Below, in pieces: positions 1 through 8,249 of a DNA stretch of 64,000 nucleotides. Source of the stretch: Janthinobacterium sp. (lineage in GTDB: Bacteria; Pseudomonadota; Gammaproteobacteria; Burkholderiales; Burkholderiaceae_D); NCBI GenBank assembly GCA_003133225.1, contig PKWL01000041.1, positions 62,151 through 126,150 on the forward strand, in the 5' to 3' direction. The notes beneath the pieces were generated by a model. The model searched no databases. It was not told the DNA's origin and saw nothing but the letters and a program-made list of their open reading frames with translations. Made by a program: the position numbers and the translations under genes. Each line of letters starts with the position of its first letter. The stretch's first letter is position 1.

Positions 1-495
1 CTGGCTTTGCCGGTCGGTGCGCAGGAGGTGCGGTTTGGCTTGGTGATGGTCGATCTGCCGGGTCGTTTCCAAGTCTTGCCGGGCCGCCCGAGCGTCGTGT
101 TGGACGTGGCGCACAACCCGCACGCCGCTTGCGCCCTGAGCCAGAATCTGGGCAACATGGGATTTCACCCCTACACGTACGCCGTGTTTGGCTGCATGCA
201 GGACAAGGATATCGATGGCGTGATGGCCGCCATGTCCGAGCATGTCGATCACTGGTGCATGACCAATTTGGCGTCGGCACGCGCCGCCAGCGGCGCCGTG
301 CTGGCGGCAAAGGCGCAGCTAATTCTGGCCAAAATGAGCGACGCGGCAGAGCATACGGTGGCTATTTTCGCCGATCCGGCCCAAGCTTTCGCAAATGCCA
401 TGAGCCGCGCCGGCGAGAATGATAGAATTGTGGTCTTTGGATCCTTCTTGACTGTCGCCGGCGTGATGGCAGCTCGAAAATCCTCACTCCACTGA
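1..495 (+). CDS. folC: FolC, bifunctional dihydrofolate/folylpolyglutamate synthase (C-terminal part)
   Basis: C-terminal portion of a Mur-ligase-like enzyme that adds L-glutamate to dihydropteroate and folates in the cytoplasm. The open frame enters from the window edge, so the start and ATPase core lie outside. The visible part shows the C-terminal domain signature VVLDVAHNPHA, followed by the typical VFGCMQDKDIDG stretch and a closing FGSFLTVAGV motif near the end. It is followed 12 bases later by dedD, then cvpA and purF; the order folC-dedD-cvpA-purF is well known in proteobacteria and supports the call. Nothing unusual is seen apart from truncation by the window. Confidence 0.93.
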   Translation: MALPVGAQEVRFGLVMVDLPGRFQVLPGRPSVVLDVAHNPHAACALSQNLGNMGFHPYTYAVFGCMQDKDIDGVMAAMSEHVDHWCMTNLASARAASGAVLAAKAQLILAKMSDAAEHTVAIFADPAQAFANAMSRAGENDRIVVFGSFLTVAGVMAARKSSLH

Positions 496-507
496 AAATT
501 ATCACGC

Positions 508-1521
508 ATGGGCTTGTTCTCGTTCTTCAGTAAAAACAAGCAAGAAAGCGCTGCCCAAGACAGCGGCTATTATTCTCGCGCAGACGAGGCGGCATCGACG
601 GCGCAAGCCCGCGCGAAACGCGCATCGAACGCAGCCGGTTTTGCCGCGCCGCGGCGAGCGGCCAGGGAGACGGCCGATCCCGTGTTACCAGAAAAAAAGC
701 GCGCGCGCCGGCGTTTGGTGGGCGCCATTGCACTGGCCTTGGGCGTGGCCATCGGCTTACCGATGATCCTCGATTCCGAGCAGAAACCGCTGGCCGCCGA
801 TATCGCGATCCAAATTCCGTCCAAGGATCCGGCCGCCGGCCCGCCGGTGGCGCCTGCCGTTGCTCCCGCCCCGGCCGTTGCTCCTGCCCCTGCCGTGTCG
901 GCCAAAGCAGGCGTGTCATCCAAGGTCGCCGCCAGCGCGGCCCTGGACCAGTCCGAGGAGATCGTGGCTGTTCCGGCCAAGGTGCCGGCGTCGCCGTTGC
1001 CGCCGCCAGCACCGGCAGCGGCAGCGCCCCTGAGCGCGGCGCCGCTGGCCGATGCCAAGGGGCAGGCCAAGGCACCTCGAGCGGAAGGAGCGAAAGCGCC
1101 TAAGACCGATCTCAAGTTGAAGGCCAGGGCCAGGCAGGAGGGCTTGGCGGCCGCAGCCAAGGCGCCGCCAAAGCCGGCGCAACATGGGGAAGAGTGGACT
1201 GGCGCCAAGCCGGTTGCGGCGGGTGACGATGCGGCGCGCGCGCTCGCCATTTTGGACGGCAAGCCGGCAGCCAAGGTGAAGAATGGGGCCAGCGCCAAGT
1301 TCGTGCTGCAAGTGGCGGCGCTGGCGACCCAGGACAAGGTCGATGAACTGCAATCTAAGCTAACTGAAGCGGGCATTAAGTCGTACACGCAAAAGGTGCC
1401 GACTGCGGCGGGCCAACGCACGCGAATTCGGGTCGGGCCATTCGGCAGCAAGGAAGAGGCCGAAAACGTGCGTGCCAAACTGATAAAAATCGGTTTGGGC
1501 GGGTCCTTGGTGCCGGCTTGA
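508..1521 (+). CDS. dedD: SPOR-domain protein (DedD-like)
   Basis: 337-residue bitopic inner-membrane protein. A cytoplasmic N-terminus of about 68 residues ends in a basic patch (KKRARRRL), followed by one membrane helix at about 70-88, a long periplasmic linker rich in Ala, Pro and Lys (about 105-255, including repeated PAVAPA units), and a C-terminal SPOR domain at about 262-337 (starts FVLQVAAL, ends with the RVGPFGSKEEA motif). SPOR domains bind denuded glycan strands of septal peptidoglycan, so a role in cell division is inferred. It lies 12 bases after folC and 25 bases before cvpA. The linker is much more Ala/Pro-rich than in E. coli DedD, which is typical of high-GC relatives. Confidence 0.88.
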   Translation: MGLFSFFSKNKQESAAQDSGYYSRADEAASTAQARAKRASNAAGFAAPRRAARETADPVLPEKKRARRRLVGAIALALGVAIGLPMILDSEQKPLAADIAIQIPSKDPAAGPPVAPAVAPAPAVAPAPAVSAKAGVSSKVAASAALDQSEEIVAVPAKVPASPLPPPAPAAAAPLSAAPLADAKGQAKAPRAEGAKAPKTDLKLKARARQEGLAAAAKAPPKPAQHGEEWTGAKPVAAGDDAARALAILDGKPAAKVKNGASAKFVLQVAALATQDKVDELQSKLTEAGIKSYTQKVPTAAGQRTRIRVGPFGSKEEAENVRAKLIKIGLGGSLVPA

Positions 1522-1546
1522 TGAGCCCCAAGAAGGCGGCCTTGGC

Positions 1547-2035
1547 GTGACTATTTTCGATTATCTGGTGCTGTTCGTCCTGCTCTCATCAGTTCTCATT
1601 AGCACCTTGCGCGGGCTGGTCAAGGAAATTTTGTCGCTGGCGAGCTGGGTCGTGTCGTTTGTGGTCGCCAACGCCTTTGGCGCCACTCTGGCCACGCTCT
1701 TACCCGCGGCGATACCGGGGCAAGCCGTGCGTCTGATGGTGGCCTTCGTCGTCTTGTTTATTGGCGTGCGCCTTTTGATGAGCCTACTCACATTGGCCGT
1801 CGAGTCGCTGGTCACCGCGAGCGGCCTAGCACCGGCCGACCGCGGTCTGGGAGGCTTGTTCGGCTTGGCGCGCGGCCTTGTATTTGTGTTGGCAGCCGTC
1901 ATATTGTGTGGGATGACGGCAATTCCGCAACAGGCGTTTTGGAAAAATGCATTGTTGAGTCCACTTGCAGAAGCCGCGGCGCGCACTGTCAAGCCCTACC
2001 TGCCAGCTGCCTATGCGCAGCATGTGCAGTTTTGA
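1547..2035 (+). CDS. cvpA: CvpA family membrane protein
   Basis: 162-residue inner-membrane protein of the CvpA (colicin V production) family. Four hydrophobic segments are visible (about 4-20, 27-48, 65-88, 100-124), with the family-typical N-terminus (FDYLVLFVLLSSVLIS followed by RGLVKEILSLASWV). The start is a GTG at 1547; no internal ATG would preserve the first helix. Family members affect colicin V export, biofilm formation and envelope integrity, but the biochemical role is unsettled. It is 40 bases upstream of purF, as in many proteobacteria. Confidence 0.9.
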   Translation: MTIFDYLVLFVLLSSVLISTLRGLVKEILSLASWVVSFVVANAFGATLATLLPAAIPGQAVRLMVAFVVLFIGVRLLMSLLTLAVESLVTASGLAPADRGLGGLFGLARGLVFVLAAVILCGMTAIPQQAFWKNALLSPLAEAAARTVKPYLPAAYAQHVQF

Positions 2036-2075
2036 ATTTTTCATCATCATCATCAGTTCAGTTTAGGAGCGCACC

Positions 2076-3593
2076 ATGTGTGGCATCGTCGGCGTCGTTT
2101 CTCATAGCCCTGTCAATCAATTGCTTTATGACGCCTTGCTGCTATTGCAGCATCGCGGTCAGGATGCGGCAGGTATTGCGACCAATCACAGCAGCATGTT
2201 TTCCATGCACAAGGCCAATGGCCTGGTGCGTGACGTCTTCCGTACACGCAATATGCGTTCGCTGCAAGGCAATTCCGGCATCGGCCACTGTCGTTACCCG
2301 ACGGCCGGCTCGTCCTCTGAAGAGGAGGCACAGCCGTTTTACGTCAACGCGCCGTTCGGCATCACCTTGGCCCATAACGGCAACCTGACCAATTGGGAGC
2401 AGCTCAAGGTCGAGATGTTCAAGAACGACCGCCGCCACATCAATACCGATTCCGACTCGGAAGTGCTGCTCAACGTGCTGGCCCACGAAATCCAGGAAGC
2501 GACGACCGGCTACTCGCTAGATCCAGCGGCCATATTTAAGGCGGTCGCCGTCTTGCATCGCCGCGTGCGCGGCGCGTACGCGGCCGTGGCGCAAATCGCC
2601 GGCCTTGGCCTGCTCGCTTTTCGCGATCCGTTTGGCATCCGACCTCTTTGCATCGGCACCAATGACACGGACAAGGGGACCGAGTACCTGATCGCCAGCG
2701 AATCGGTGGCGCTCGAAGGCGTGGGCTTTCGCTTCTTGCGCGATGTCGCGCCGGGTGAGGCGGTATTTATTGATCTCGACGGCAAGCTGCACAGCCGCCA
2801 GTGCGCCGATAATCCGAGCCTGAACCCGTGCGCATTCGAATTTGTGTATCTGGCACGCCCGGATTCCGTTATCGACGGCGCCTCAGTGTATGCAACGCGC
2901 TTGAAAATGGGCGAGCACCTGTCAGACAAGATCAAGCGCGAATTCCTGCAAGGTGACATCGACGTCGTGATGCCGATTCCCGATTCCTCGCGCCCGGCCG
3001 CGATCCAGTTGGCCTTGAAGCTGAACCTGACCTACCGCGAAGGCTTCATCAAGAACCGTTACATCGGCCGCACCTTCCTCATGCCGGGCCAGGCGATCCG
3101 TCAAAAGTCGGTGCGCCAAAAGCTGAACGCGATCGCCTCCGAATTTAAGGGCAAGACCGTGCTGCTCGTCGACGACTCGATTGTACGCGGCACCACCAGC
3201 CGCGAAATTGTGCAGATGGCGCGCGAAGCGGGCGCTAAGCGTGTGATATTCGCATCGGCGGCGCCGCCCGTGATTTACCCGAACGTGTATGGTATCGACA
3301 TGCCCACGCGGGACGAGCTGATCGCTTACGGGCGCAGCAAGGAAGAAATTTGCCGCGAAATCACTGCCGACGCCCTGGTATACCAAGATATCGAGGCGCT
3401 CAAGCAATCGATTTCTGATGTCAACCCGAATCTGCGCAACTTCGAGGCGTCTTGTTTCGACGGCTTCTACGTGACCGGCGATGTGTCGCAGGCCTACCTC
3501 GACCGCCTCGAATTTGCGCGCCACCACCCCAAGGTGGCACTCGAGGATGCGGCATATTCGCAACTTAACCTTAACTTGGCAACATCGGATTGA
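2076..3593 (+). CDS. purF: Amidophosphoribosyltransferase
   Basis: 505-residue enzyme for the first committed step of purine synthesis: glutamine plus PRPP gives 5-phosphoribosylamine. The ATG at 2076 is preceded by TTAGGAG and gives the N-terminus MCGIVGVV, in which Cys2 is the glutaminase nucleophile after Met removal. The N-terminal Ntn glutaminase domain runs to about residue 230 (HNGNLTN and GHCRYPT motifs), followed by a phosphoribosyltransferase domain with the PRPP loop VLLVDDSIVRGTT at about 363-375. Length matches the family. No PurR-like operator was recognised upstream. Confidence 0.97.
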   Translation: MCGIVGVVSHSPVNQLLYDALLLLQHRGQDAAGIATNHSSMFSMHKANGLVRDVFRTRNMRSLQGNSGIGHCRYPTAGSSSEEEAQPFYVNAPFGITLAHNGNLTNWEQLKVEMFKNDRRHINTDSDSEVLLNVLAHEIQEATTGYSLDPAAIFKAVAVLHRRVRGAYAAVAQIAGLGLLAFRDPFGIRPLCIGTNDTDKGTEYLIASESVALEGVGFRFLRDVAPGEAVFIDLDGKLHSRQCADNPSLNPCAFEFVYLARPDSVIDGASVYATRLKMGEHLSDKIKREFLQGDIDVVMPIPDSSRPAAIQLALKLNLTYREGFIKNRYIGRTFLMPGQAIRQKSVRQKLNAIASEFKGKTVLLVDDSIVRGTTSREIVQMAREAGAKRVIFASAAPPVIYPNVYGIDMPTRDELIAYGRSKEEICREITADALVYQDIEALKQSISDVNPNLRNFEASCFDGFYVTGDVSQAYLDRLEFARHHPKVALEDAAYSQLNLNLATSD

Positions 3594-3645
3594 TTATGCG
3601 CCGGGCGCTGGCATGGCGCCGCGCGGCGTGTTATGGACGGCCATC

Positions 3646-4908
3646 ATGAGCGACAAAAAAAAATACGGTTTTACCACTACCATCTTGCATAACGACCGTC
3701 AGAAGACGATCGAGCACGGCTCGCTGCACCGGCCCATTCATACCTCGGTTGCGTTCGGCTACAGCGACGCGCGCCAGCTGGCCGCCGTTTTCCAGGGCCG
3801 GGAAGCCGGCTACCGCTATGGCCGCCAAGGCAATCCAACCGTGTCCTCACTGGAAGACAAGGTAACCAAGATGGAAGACGGCTTGGTGACTTTATGCTTT
3901 GCCACGGGCATGGGCGCCATCGGCGCCGTGTTCCAAGCGCTGCTGCGCGCGGGCGACCATGTTGTGTCTTCCTCTTTTTTGTTTGGTAATACCAACAGCC
4001 TGTGGCAAACCGTGGCGGGTCAAGGCGTGGGCGTGGCCTTCGTTGATGCCACCGACGTCGCCCACGTGGCGGCGGCGCTGACGCCGCAAACCCGCGTCGT
4101 GTTTGTCGAAACCATCGCCAATCCGCGCACCCAAATTGCCGACTTGAAGCGCATCGGCGAGCTGTGCAAGGCGCGTGGCATTTTGTATGTCGTCGATAAC
4201 ACGATGACGACTCCGTATGTGTTTCGTCCGAAATCCGTGCACGCCGGACTGGTCGTCAATTCGCTGACCAAGTCGATTGGCGGCCATGGCAATGCGATGG
4301 GCGGTAGCCTCACCGACACCGGCTGTTACGATTGGACCGCGTTTGCAAACATCGGCGCCAATTACAAGCGCAATCTTTCATGCAACTGGGGCGTGGCCCA
4401 GTTGCGAGCCAAGGGTTTGCGCGATTTTGGCGCTGCCCTGGGACCGGAAGCGGCCCACCATATTGCCATCGGGGCTGAAACACTGGCACTTAGAATGGAG
4501 CGCACCTGCGCCAATGCGCTGGCACTAGCGCAAATGCTGGAAGCCGATGCGCATGTCGCCGCGGTGCATTATCCCGGCTTGGCTTCGCATCCGCAGCACA
4601 GCTTGGCCGGCGCGCTGTTTCGCAACTTCGGATCCCTGCTCAGCTTTGAACTAAAAGACGGGATCGATTGTTTCGACTTCCTAAATCGGCTCGATCTGGC
4701 CATTTCGGCCAGTAACCTGGGCGATACACGCACCCTCGTCATTCCCGTCGCGCATACGATCTATTATGAGATGGGCGCCGAGCGCCGCGCCGCGATGGGC
4801 ATTGCTGAGTCCCTGATTCGGGTCTCGGTCGGCATTGAAGATACGCCGGACCTGCTGGGCGACTTCCGGCAGGCCCTGGCGGGGCTGCCGGTTTTGGCGG
4901 ATTCGTAA
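3646..4908 (+). CDS. Cystathionine gamma-synthase family PLP-dependent enzyme
   Basis: 420-residue fold-type I PLP enzyme of the Cys/Met metabolism family. The PLP-binding lysine is Lys209 in NSLTKSIGGHGNAMGG; the substrate-side motif YRYGRQGNPT and the VVDNTMTTPYVF strand are also present. Members catalyse gamma-replacement or elimination on acylated homoserine or cystathionine; substrate cannot be fixed from sequence. The sequence differs from typical O-succinylhomoserine sulfhydrylase (MetZ) at its N-terminus, so no symbol is given. ATG 3646 was chosen because it gives MSDKKKYGFTTT; an in-frame ATG at 3613 would add 11 poorly conserved-looking residues. It starts 52 bases after purF and may be co-transcribed. 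Confidence 0.82.
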   Translation: MSDKKKYGFTTTILHNDRQKTIEHGSLHRPIHTSVAFGYSDARQLAAVFQGREAGYRYGRQGNPTVSSLEDKVTKMEDGLVTLCFATGMGAIGAVFQALLRAGDHVVSSSFLFGNTNSLWQTVAGQGVGVAFVDATDVAHVAAALTPQTRVVFVETIANPRTQIADLKRIGELCKARGILYVVDNTMTTPYVFRPKSVHAGLVVNSLTKSIGGHGNAMGGSLTDTGCYDWTAFANIGANYKRNLSCNWGVAQLRAKGLRDFGAALGPEAAHHIAIGAETLALRMERTCANALALAQMLEADAHVAAVHYPGLASHPQHSLAGALFRNFGSLLSFELKDGIDCFDFLNRLDLAISASNLGDTRTLVIPVAHTIYYEMGAERRAAMGIAESLIRVSVGIEDTPDLLGDFRQALAGLPVLADS

Positions 4909-4936
4909 AAAGGAGTCCCGCATAGTCTGTGGAAGG

Positions 4937-4962
4937 CGTGGCCAGCCCTAGGGCTGGCCACG
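4937..4962. repeat. 26-bp perfect palindrome after the CGS-family gene
   Basis: Two 13-base arms (CGTGGCCAGCCCT and its exact complement) meet without a spacer. It lies 29 bases after the stop codon at 4908. There is no T-run on either side, so it is not a classical intrinsic terminator, though as RNA it would form a strong hairpin at the end of the purF transcript. It could also be a protein-binding site. Confidence 0.6.
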
Positions 4963-5101
4963 CTGGGTGCAGTTCACAAAGATCCTGCGGATCGAATGAT
5001 GGTGGCCACGGCGCGAAAATTGGCGGCGCCGCTGGTGACTCGAGACGACAAAATTCGCGCTTACGCCCACGTGACAACCATTTGGCAGGCGAAGAGAAAA
5101 A

Positions 5102-5596
5102 ATGAAAAAAATCCTTTGTGCAATTTTGAGTATGATTGCAGGCGTGGCCTTGGCTGCCGACTTACCAGATTCGCGCATGACGCCGGGCGCCACCAATCAG
5201 GAGGTGACGCAGACGAATATCGGACAAACCGTGTGCGTGAAAGGATTTACCAAAACGATCCGCCCGCCCGCCTACTTCACGAACAGCTTGAAAAAACAGC
5301 AGATACGGGAATACGGGTACGCCGACCAAGACCCCCGACAATACGAAGAGGATCATTTGATCGCGCTTTCAATCGGCGGCGCGCCGGCAAATGTCCGCAA
5401 TCTTTGGCCGCAACCGCGCAGCAGCGAGTGGGGCGCCGACCAAAAAAATCAACTCGAGTTGGTGATGTTCAAAATGGTATGCGCGCATGAGATCAGTCTT
5501 AAAGACGCGCAGTACGAGATGGCAACGGACTGGATCAAGGCCTGGAAAGCCTACGTTCCCGGTCATAAAATACATCAATCTAAACCTATCGAGTGA
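5102..5596 (+). CDS. Secreted HNH-like protein of unknown function
   Basis: 164 residues. Residues 1-19 form a clear signal peptide (MKKI basic start, hydrophobic core, VALAAD cleavage region), so the protein is probably periplasmic or secreted. The mature part contains EDHLIALSIGG followed by NVRNLWPQP at about 82-104, which resembles the beta-beta-alpha metal finger of HNH nucleases (DH ... N). Two cysteines (near 43 and 124) might form a disulfide. Nuclease activity is inferred only from the motif; the rest of the protein is not recognised. The gene stands alone between the palindrome at 4937 and lexA, which is convergent. Confidence 0.6.
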   Translation: MKKILCAILSMIAGVALAADLPDSRMTPGATNQEVTQTNIGQTVCVKGFTKTIRPPAYFTNSLKKQQIREYGYADQDPRQYEEDHLIALSIGGAPANVRNLWPQPRSSEWGADQKNQLELVMFKMVCAHEISLKDAQYEMATDWIKAWKAYVPGHKIHQSKPIE

Positions 5597-5704
5597 CGTC
5601 CTGGTCTTGGGATTGTTCTGCTACGTTCAATCGCCAGAACCCCAGGCGTCGTCTGCGGCTAAAACTAATTTGGTAGCGCCGCATGCCCCGCACCAGCGCC
5701 ATCA

Positions 5705-6340
5705 TCAGTTCCAGCTGCGCATTAGCCCGACGGCTAAGCCTTCAAGCGCGAATTCATCGGATTCCGTGTCGATCGTGATGACCTTGAAGTCCGGGTTCTC
5801 CGGCACCAGTTCGATCACGCCGCCCGTCTTCCTGTAGCGCTTGACGGTCACGTCATCGCCGATGCGGGCCACCACGATCTGGCCGTTCTTGGCGCTGTCG
5901 ACTTTTTTCACGGCCAGCAAGTCGCCATCCATGATGCCGGCGTCGCGCATCGACCAGCCGCGCACCTTCAGTAAAAAGTCGGGCTTGGCTGAAAACAGGG
6001 CCGGGTCGACGCTGTAAGTCGCCTCCACATGTTCCTGCGCCAAAATCGGCGAGCCGGCCGCGACCCGCCCGATGAGCGGCAGCGATATCATCAGCGCGGC
6101 TGGCACGGCTGGCACCGTCTCAAGGCTGGCCCCGAGCAGGCGGATGCCGCGCGAGGTGCCAGGCGAAATCGTAATTGCACCTTTGCGGGCCAGGGCTTGC
6201 AAATGTTCCTCTGCTGCATTGGCCGACTTGAATCCGAGTTCGCCCGCGATTTCAGCTCGGGTCGGTGGAAAACCGGTGTTCTCAATCGCATCTTTGATGA
6301 GCATGAGAATTTGTTCTTGTCGGGCAGTGAGCTTGAGCAT
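5705..6340 (-). CDS. lexA: LexA repressor
   Basis: 211-residue SOS repressor and self-cleaving serine protease. Residues 1-70 hold the winged helix domain ([12 protein letters not shown], then [10 protein letters not shown] and the recognition helix). Autocleavage would occur between Ala95 and Gly96 (RVAAGSP). The catalytic pair is Ser130 ([10 protein letters not shown]) and Lys167 (DDVTVKRYR). Length is close to E. coli LexA (202). Two tandem consensus LexA boxes lie just upstream of the start, so autoregulation is strongly supported. It is convergent with the HNH-like gene and divergent from the rpsF operon. Confidence 0.97.
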   Translation of the reverse strand: MLKLTARQEQILMLIKDAIENTGFPPTRAEIAGELGFKSANAAEEHLQALARKGAITISPGTSRGIRLLGASLETVPAVPAALMISLPLIGRVAAGSPILAQEHVEATYSVDPALFSAKPDFLLKVRGWSMRDAGIMDGDLLAVKKVDSAKNGQIVVARIGDDVTVKRYRKTGGVIELVPENPDFKVITIDTESDEFALEGLAVGLMRSWN

Positions 6341-6360
6341 GGGCCACGCATTGTAAAATG

Positions 6361-6393
6361 CTGTCTATATAAACAGACTGTATTTTTGTACAG
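6361..6393 (-). promoter_or_regulatory. Two tandem LexA (SOS) boxes upstream of lexA
   Basis: Two perfect CTGT-N8-ACAG sites separated by one base: 6361-6376 and 6378-6393. They start 21 bases upstream of the lexA start codon, where they would overlap the lexA promoter. Tandem boxes are a known arrangement for lexA autoregulation. Confidence 0.9.
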
Positions 6394-6473
6394 TATCGAT
6401 CCCAATGCAAGCATAATTACTCTTTTTAAGCAAAATAAGGTGCGCCGCAGGCGGGCGCCGGTGGCGCGCCACG

Positions 6474-6501
6474 GCGCGTGCGCCCACGTGGGCGCACGCG
6501 C
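6474..6501. repeat. 28-bp perfect palindrome between lexA and rpsF
   Basis: Arms GCGCGTGCGCCCAC and its exact complement meet at a central CACGTG. It ends 9 bases before the -35 box of the rpsF promoter and 80 bases from the LexA boxes. No T-run follows. Its position suggests a regulator site or an insulating hairpin between two divergent transcription units; function is unknown. Confidence 0.6.
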
Positions 6502-6510
6502 ATTAATGCT

Positions 6511-6539
6511 TTGAGTAATCGGCAAAAGGAGGTTATACT
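6511..6539 (+). promoter_or_regulatory. Sigma-70-type promoter of the rpsF operon
   Basis: TTGAGT (6511-6516) and TATACT (6534-6539) are separated by 17 bases, close to the sigma-70 consensus. This gives an mRNA leader of about 65 bases before rpsF. Confidence 0.65.
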
Positions 6540-6611
6540 CTTCGGCTGACCTTCCCACACCCGTCTTGACGCCGGGGTGGGCGATTATTAATCTGTCCTA
6601 AAGGAGTTTGC

Positions 6612-7004
6612 ATGCGTCATTATGAAATAGTATTTATCGTCCACCCGGACCAGAGCGAGCAAGTGCCCGCGATGATCGAACGTTATAAAGCCAGTGTTAC
6701 GACACGGGGCGGTTCGGTGCATCGTGTTGAAGATTGGGGCCGTCGTCAAATGGCTTACCCGGTCCAGAAACTGGCAAAAGCACACTATATTTGCCTGAAC
6801 ATCGAATGCGACAATGAGACCTTGGTCGAACTGGAAACGGCGTTCAAATTTAACGATGCCGTGTTGCGCCACCTGACCGTCAAAATGAAAAAGGCTGAAA
6901 CAGCGCCGTCGCCGATGATGAAGACAGTGCAACGTGACGACGCGGCCAAGAGCCATCGTACCGAAGCACCGGCAGCAGCGGCTCCAGCTCCCGCCGCAGC
7001 GTAA
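6612..7004 (+). CDS. rpsF: 30S ribosomal protein S6
   Basis: 130-residue S6. The N-terminus [17 protein letters not shown] and the central [13 protein letters not shown] segment are diagnostic. S6 pairs with S18 in the platform of the 30S subunit. The C-terminus from about residue 98 is an Ala/Pro-rich tail of the kind seen in beta-proteobacterial S6, replacing the acidic tail of E. coli. An AAGGAG ribosome-binding site precedes the ATG by a normal distance. First gene of the rpsF-priB-rpsR-rplI operon. Confidence 0.97.
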   Translation: MRHYEIVFIVHPDQSEQVPAMIERYKASVTTRGGSVHRVEDWGRRQMAYPVQKLAKAHYICLNIECDNETLVELETAFKFNDAVLRHLTVKMKKAETAPSPMMKTVQRDDAAKSHRTEAPAAAAPAPAAA

Positions 7005-7025
7005 TTTTCTGCGCCGGAATTCGAG

Positions 7026-7319
7026 CTGAACCAGTTTTTAGTTGTCGCCACCATTGCCGAGCGCGAAGTGTTGCGCTATACGCCGGCAGGCATGCCGCTT
7101 GTGACTGCAGTTTTGCAACACAGTTCGCAGCAAATGGAGGCCGGCATCGCCCGCGCGACCGGGTTTGAAATCACTGCGCTGGCTGCAGGGGAAATTTCAG
7201 GCCGTTTTAGTCAAGCCGAATTGGGCGGGGTGTATCAGTTCACAGGATTTCTGGCCAGAAAAAGTCGCAATAGCAAAAGCCTCGTGTTTCACATCATTGA
7301 TTTTAGTGCTGTCAGTTAA
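7026..7319 (+). CDS. priB: Primosomal replication protein PriB, probable CTG start
   Basis: Single-stranded-DNA-binding OB-fold protein that links PriA and DnaT at stalled forks. The IAERE-LRYTPAG core is diagnostic, and the gene sits between rpsF and rpsR as usual. The frame is open back to the rpsF stop at 7004 but has no ATG, GTG or TTG at the right place. A CTG at 7026 would give the family-typical N-terminus (M)NQFLVVATIAERE and has GGAA 6 bases upstream, giving 97 residues (E. coli PriB: 104). The GTG/TTG pair at about 7065-7070 would delete the first beta strand, so CTG is preferred by inference. Confidence 0.85.
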   Translation: MNQFLVVATIAEREVLRYTPAGMPLVTAVLQHSSQQMEAGIARATGFEITALAAGEISGRFSQAELGGVYQFTGFLARKSRNSKSLVFHIIDFSAVS

Positions 7320-7352
7320 GACTAGCGCATTTATTAGATACAGGAGCCTCAC

Positions 7353-7643
7353 ATGGCATTCGGTAAAAAGTTCGACAAAAACAAGCTCAAGCTTAAAGAA
7401 AAACGCAAACAGCAAAATCCTCTGTTCAAACGTAAGAAATTCTGCCGCTTTACCGCGGCCCACGTGGAACAAGTCGACTACAAGGACGTCGATACGCTCA
7501 AAGATTTCGTCCAGGAAAACGGCAAGATCATGCCAGCACGTCTGACCGGTACCAAGGCGCATTACCAGCGCCAGGTTGACACCGCAATCAAGCGCGCACG
7601 CTTCCTCGCGCTGTTGCCATACACCGATCTGCACCACGCGTAA
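7353..7643 (+). CDS. rpsR: 30S ribosomal protein S18
   Basis: 96-residue S18, longer than the 75 residues of E. coli because of a Lys-rich N-terminal extension of about 20 residues. The core has [10 protein letters not shown], a [11 protein letters not shown] helix and the closing [23 protein letters not shown] block typical of the family. It binds 16S rRNA together with S6. The ATG is preceded by CAGGAG. It lies 33 bases after priB and 33 bases before rplI. Confidence 0.97.
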   Translation: MAFGKKFDKNKLKLKEKRKQQNPLFKRKKFCRFTAAHVEQVDYKDVDTLKDFVQENGKIMPARLTGTKAHYQRQVDTAIKRARFLALLPYTDLHHA

Positions 7644-7676
7644 TTACGCCTGAGTCAGACAATTCTGGAGAGAACT

Positions 7677-8129
7677 ATGCAAATCATTCTGTTGGAAAAA
7701 GTCGCAAACGTCGGCAACCTCGGCGAAGTCGTCAAAGTGAAGGACGGTTACGCTCGTAACTTCCTGATCCCGCAACGCATGGCGCGCCGCGCTACCACCA
7801 GCGCCGTCGCTGAATTCGAAGTCAAGCGCGCGGAACTGGAAAAAGCAGCTGCCGCCAAATTGGCCGCCTCGCAAGCGCAAGGCGACAAATTGAGCGGAAT
7901 GACCGTTCAAGTGGCGCAAAAAGCCGGTGTCGATGGCCGCCTGTTCGGCTCCGTCACCAACTTCGACATCGCCGAAGCGTTGAGCAAGCAAGGATTTGCT
8001 GTGGAAAAAGCACAAATCCGCATGCCTACCGGTCCCTTAAAGGTCGTTGGCGAACATGCCGTTGCGGTCGCTTTGCACACCGACGTCGTGATCGAAGTGA
8101 CGATTGCAGTGGTCGCCGACAACGCCTGA
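7677..8129 (+). CDS. rplI: 50S ribosomal protein L9
   Basis: 150-residue L9, the usual length. The N-terminal domain motif [21 protein letters not shown] with the RNFLIPQ loop is clear, followed by the long connecting helix (about 45-75) and the C-terminal rRNA-binding domain (GRLFGSVT, then [14 protein letters not shown]). L9 binds 23S rRNA near the L1 stalk and supports reading-frame fidelity. An intrinsic terminator follows at 8174. Confidence 0.97.
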   Translation: MQIILLEKVANVGNLGEVVKVKDGYARNFLIPQRMARRATTSAVAEFEVKRAELEKAAAAKLAASQAQGDKLSGMTVQVAQKAGVDGRLFGSVTNFDIAEALSKQGFAVEKAQIRMPTGPLKVVGEHAVAVALHTDVVIEVTIAVVADNA

Positions 8130-8173
8130 GTCTTGCCAGGCATTAATGCCTGAATCAGACACTGTCGCAAGGG

Positions 8174-8201
8174 AAAAAAGCCGGGTACGCCCGGCTTTTT
8201 T
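8174..8201 (+). terminator. Intrinsic terminator of the rpsF-rplI operon
   Basis: GCCGGG/CCCGGC stem with a TACG loop, flanked by a run of A on the left and a run of T on the right (TTTTTT to 8201). It lies 45 bases after the rplI stop and before the dnaB promoter. The symmetric A/T tracts could let it work in both directions. Confidence 0.9.
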
Positions 8202-8213
8202 ATCGCCGATATT

Positions 8214-8242
8214 TTTTACCGCCTCTCCGAAGCAGGTATAAT
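8214..8242 (+). promoter_or_regulatory. Candidate dnaB promoter, implying a leaderless mRNA
   Basis: A perfect TATAAT at 8237-8242 with a weak -35 (TTTTAC, 8214-8219) at 17-base spacing. Transcription would start near 8249-8250, which is the ATG of dnaB. No Shine-Dalgarno sequence lies between them. Confidence 0.55.
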
Positions 8243-8249
8243 TCGCGCC

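Noticed and set aside
570-1478. 302-codon minus-strand frame opposite dedD
   Set aside because: Follows the Ala/Pro repeats of the dedD linker in antisense; low complexity, no homology seen.
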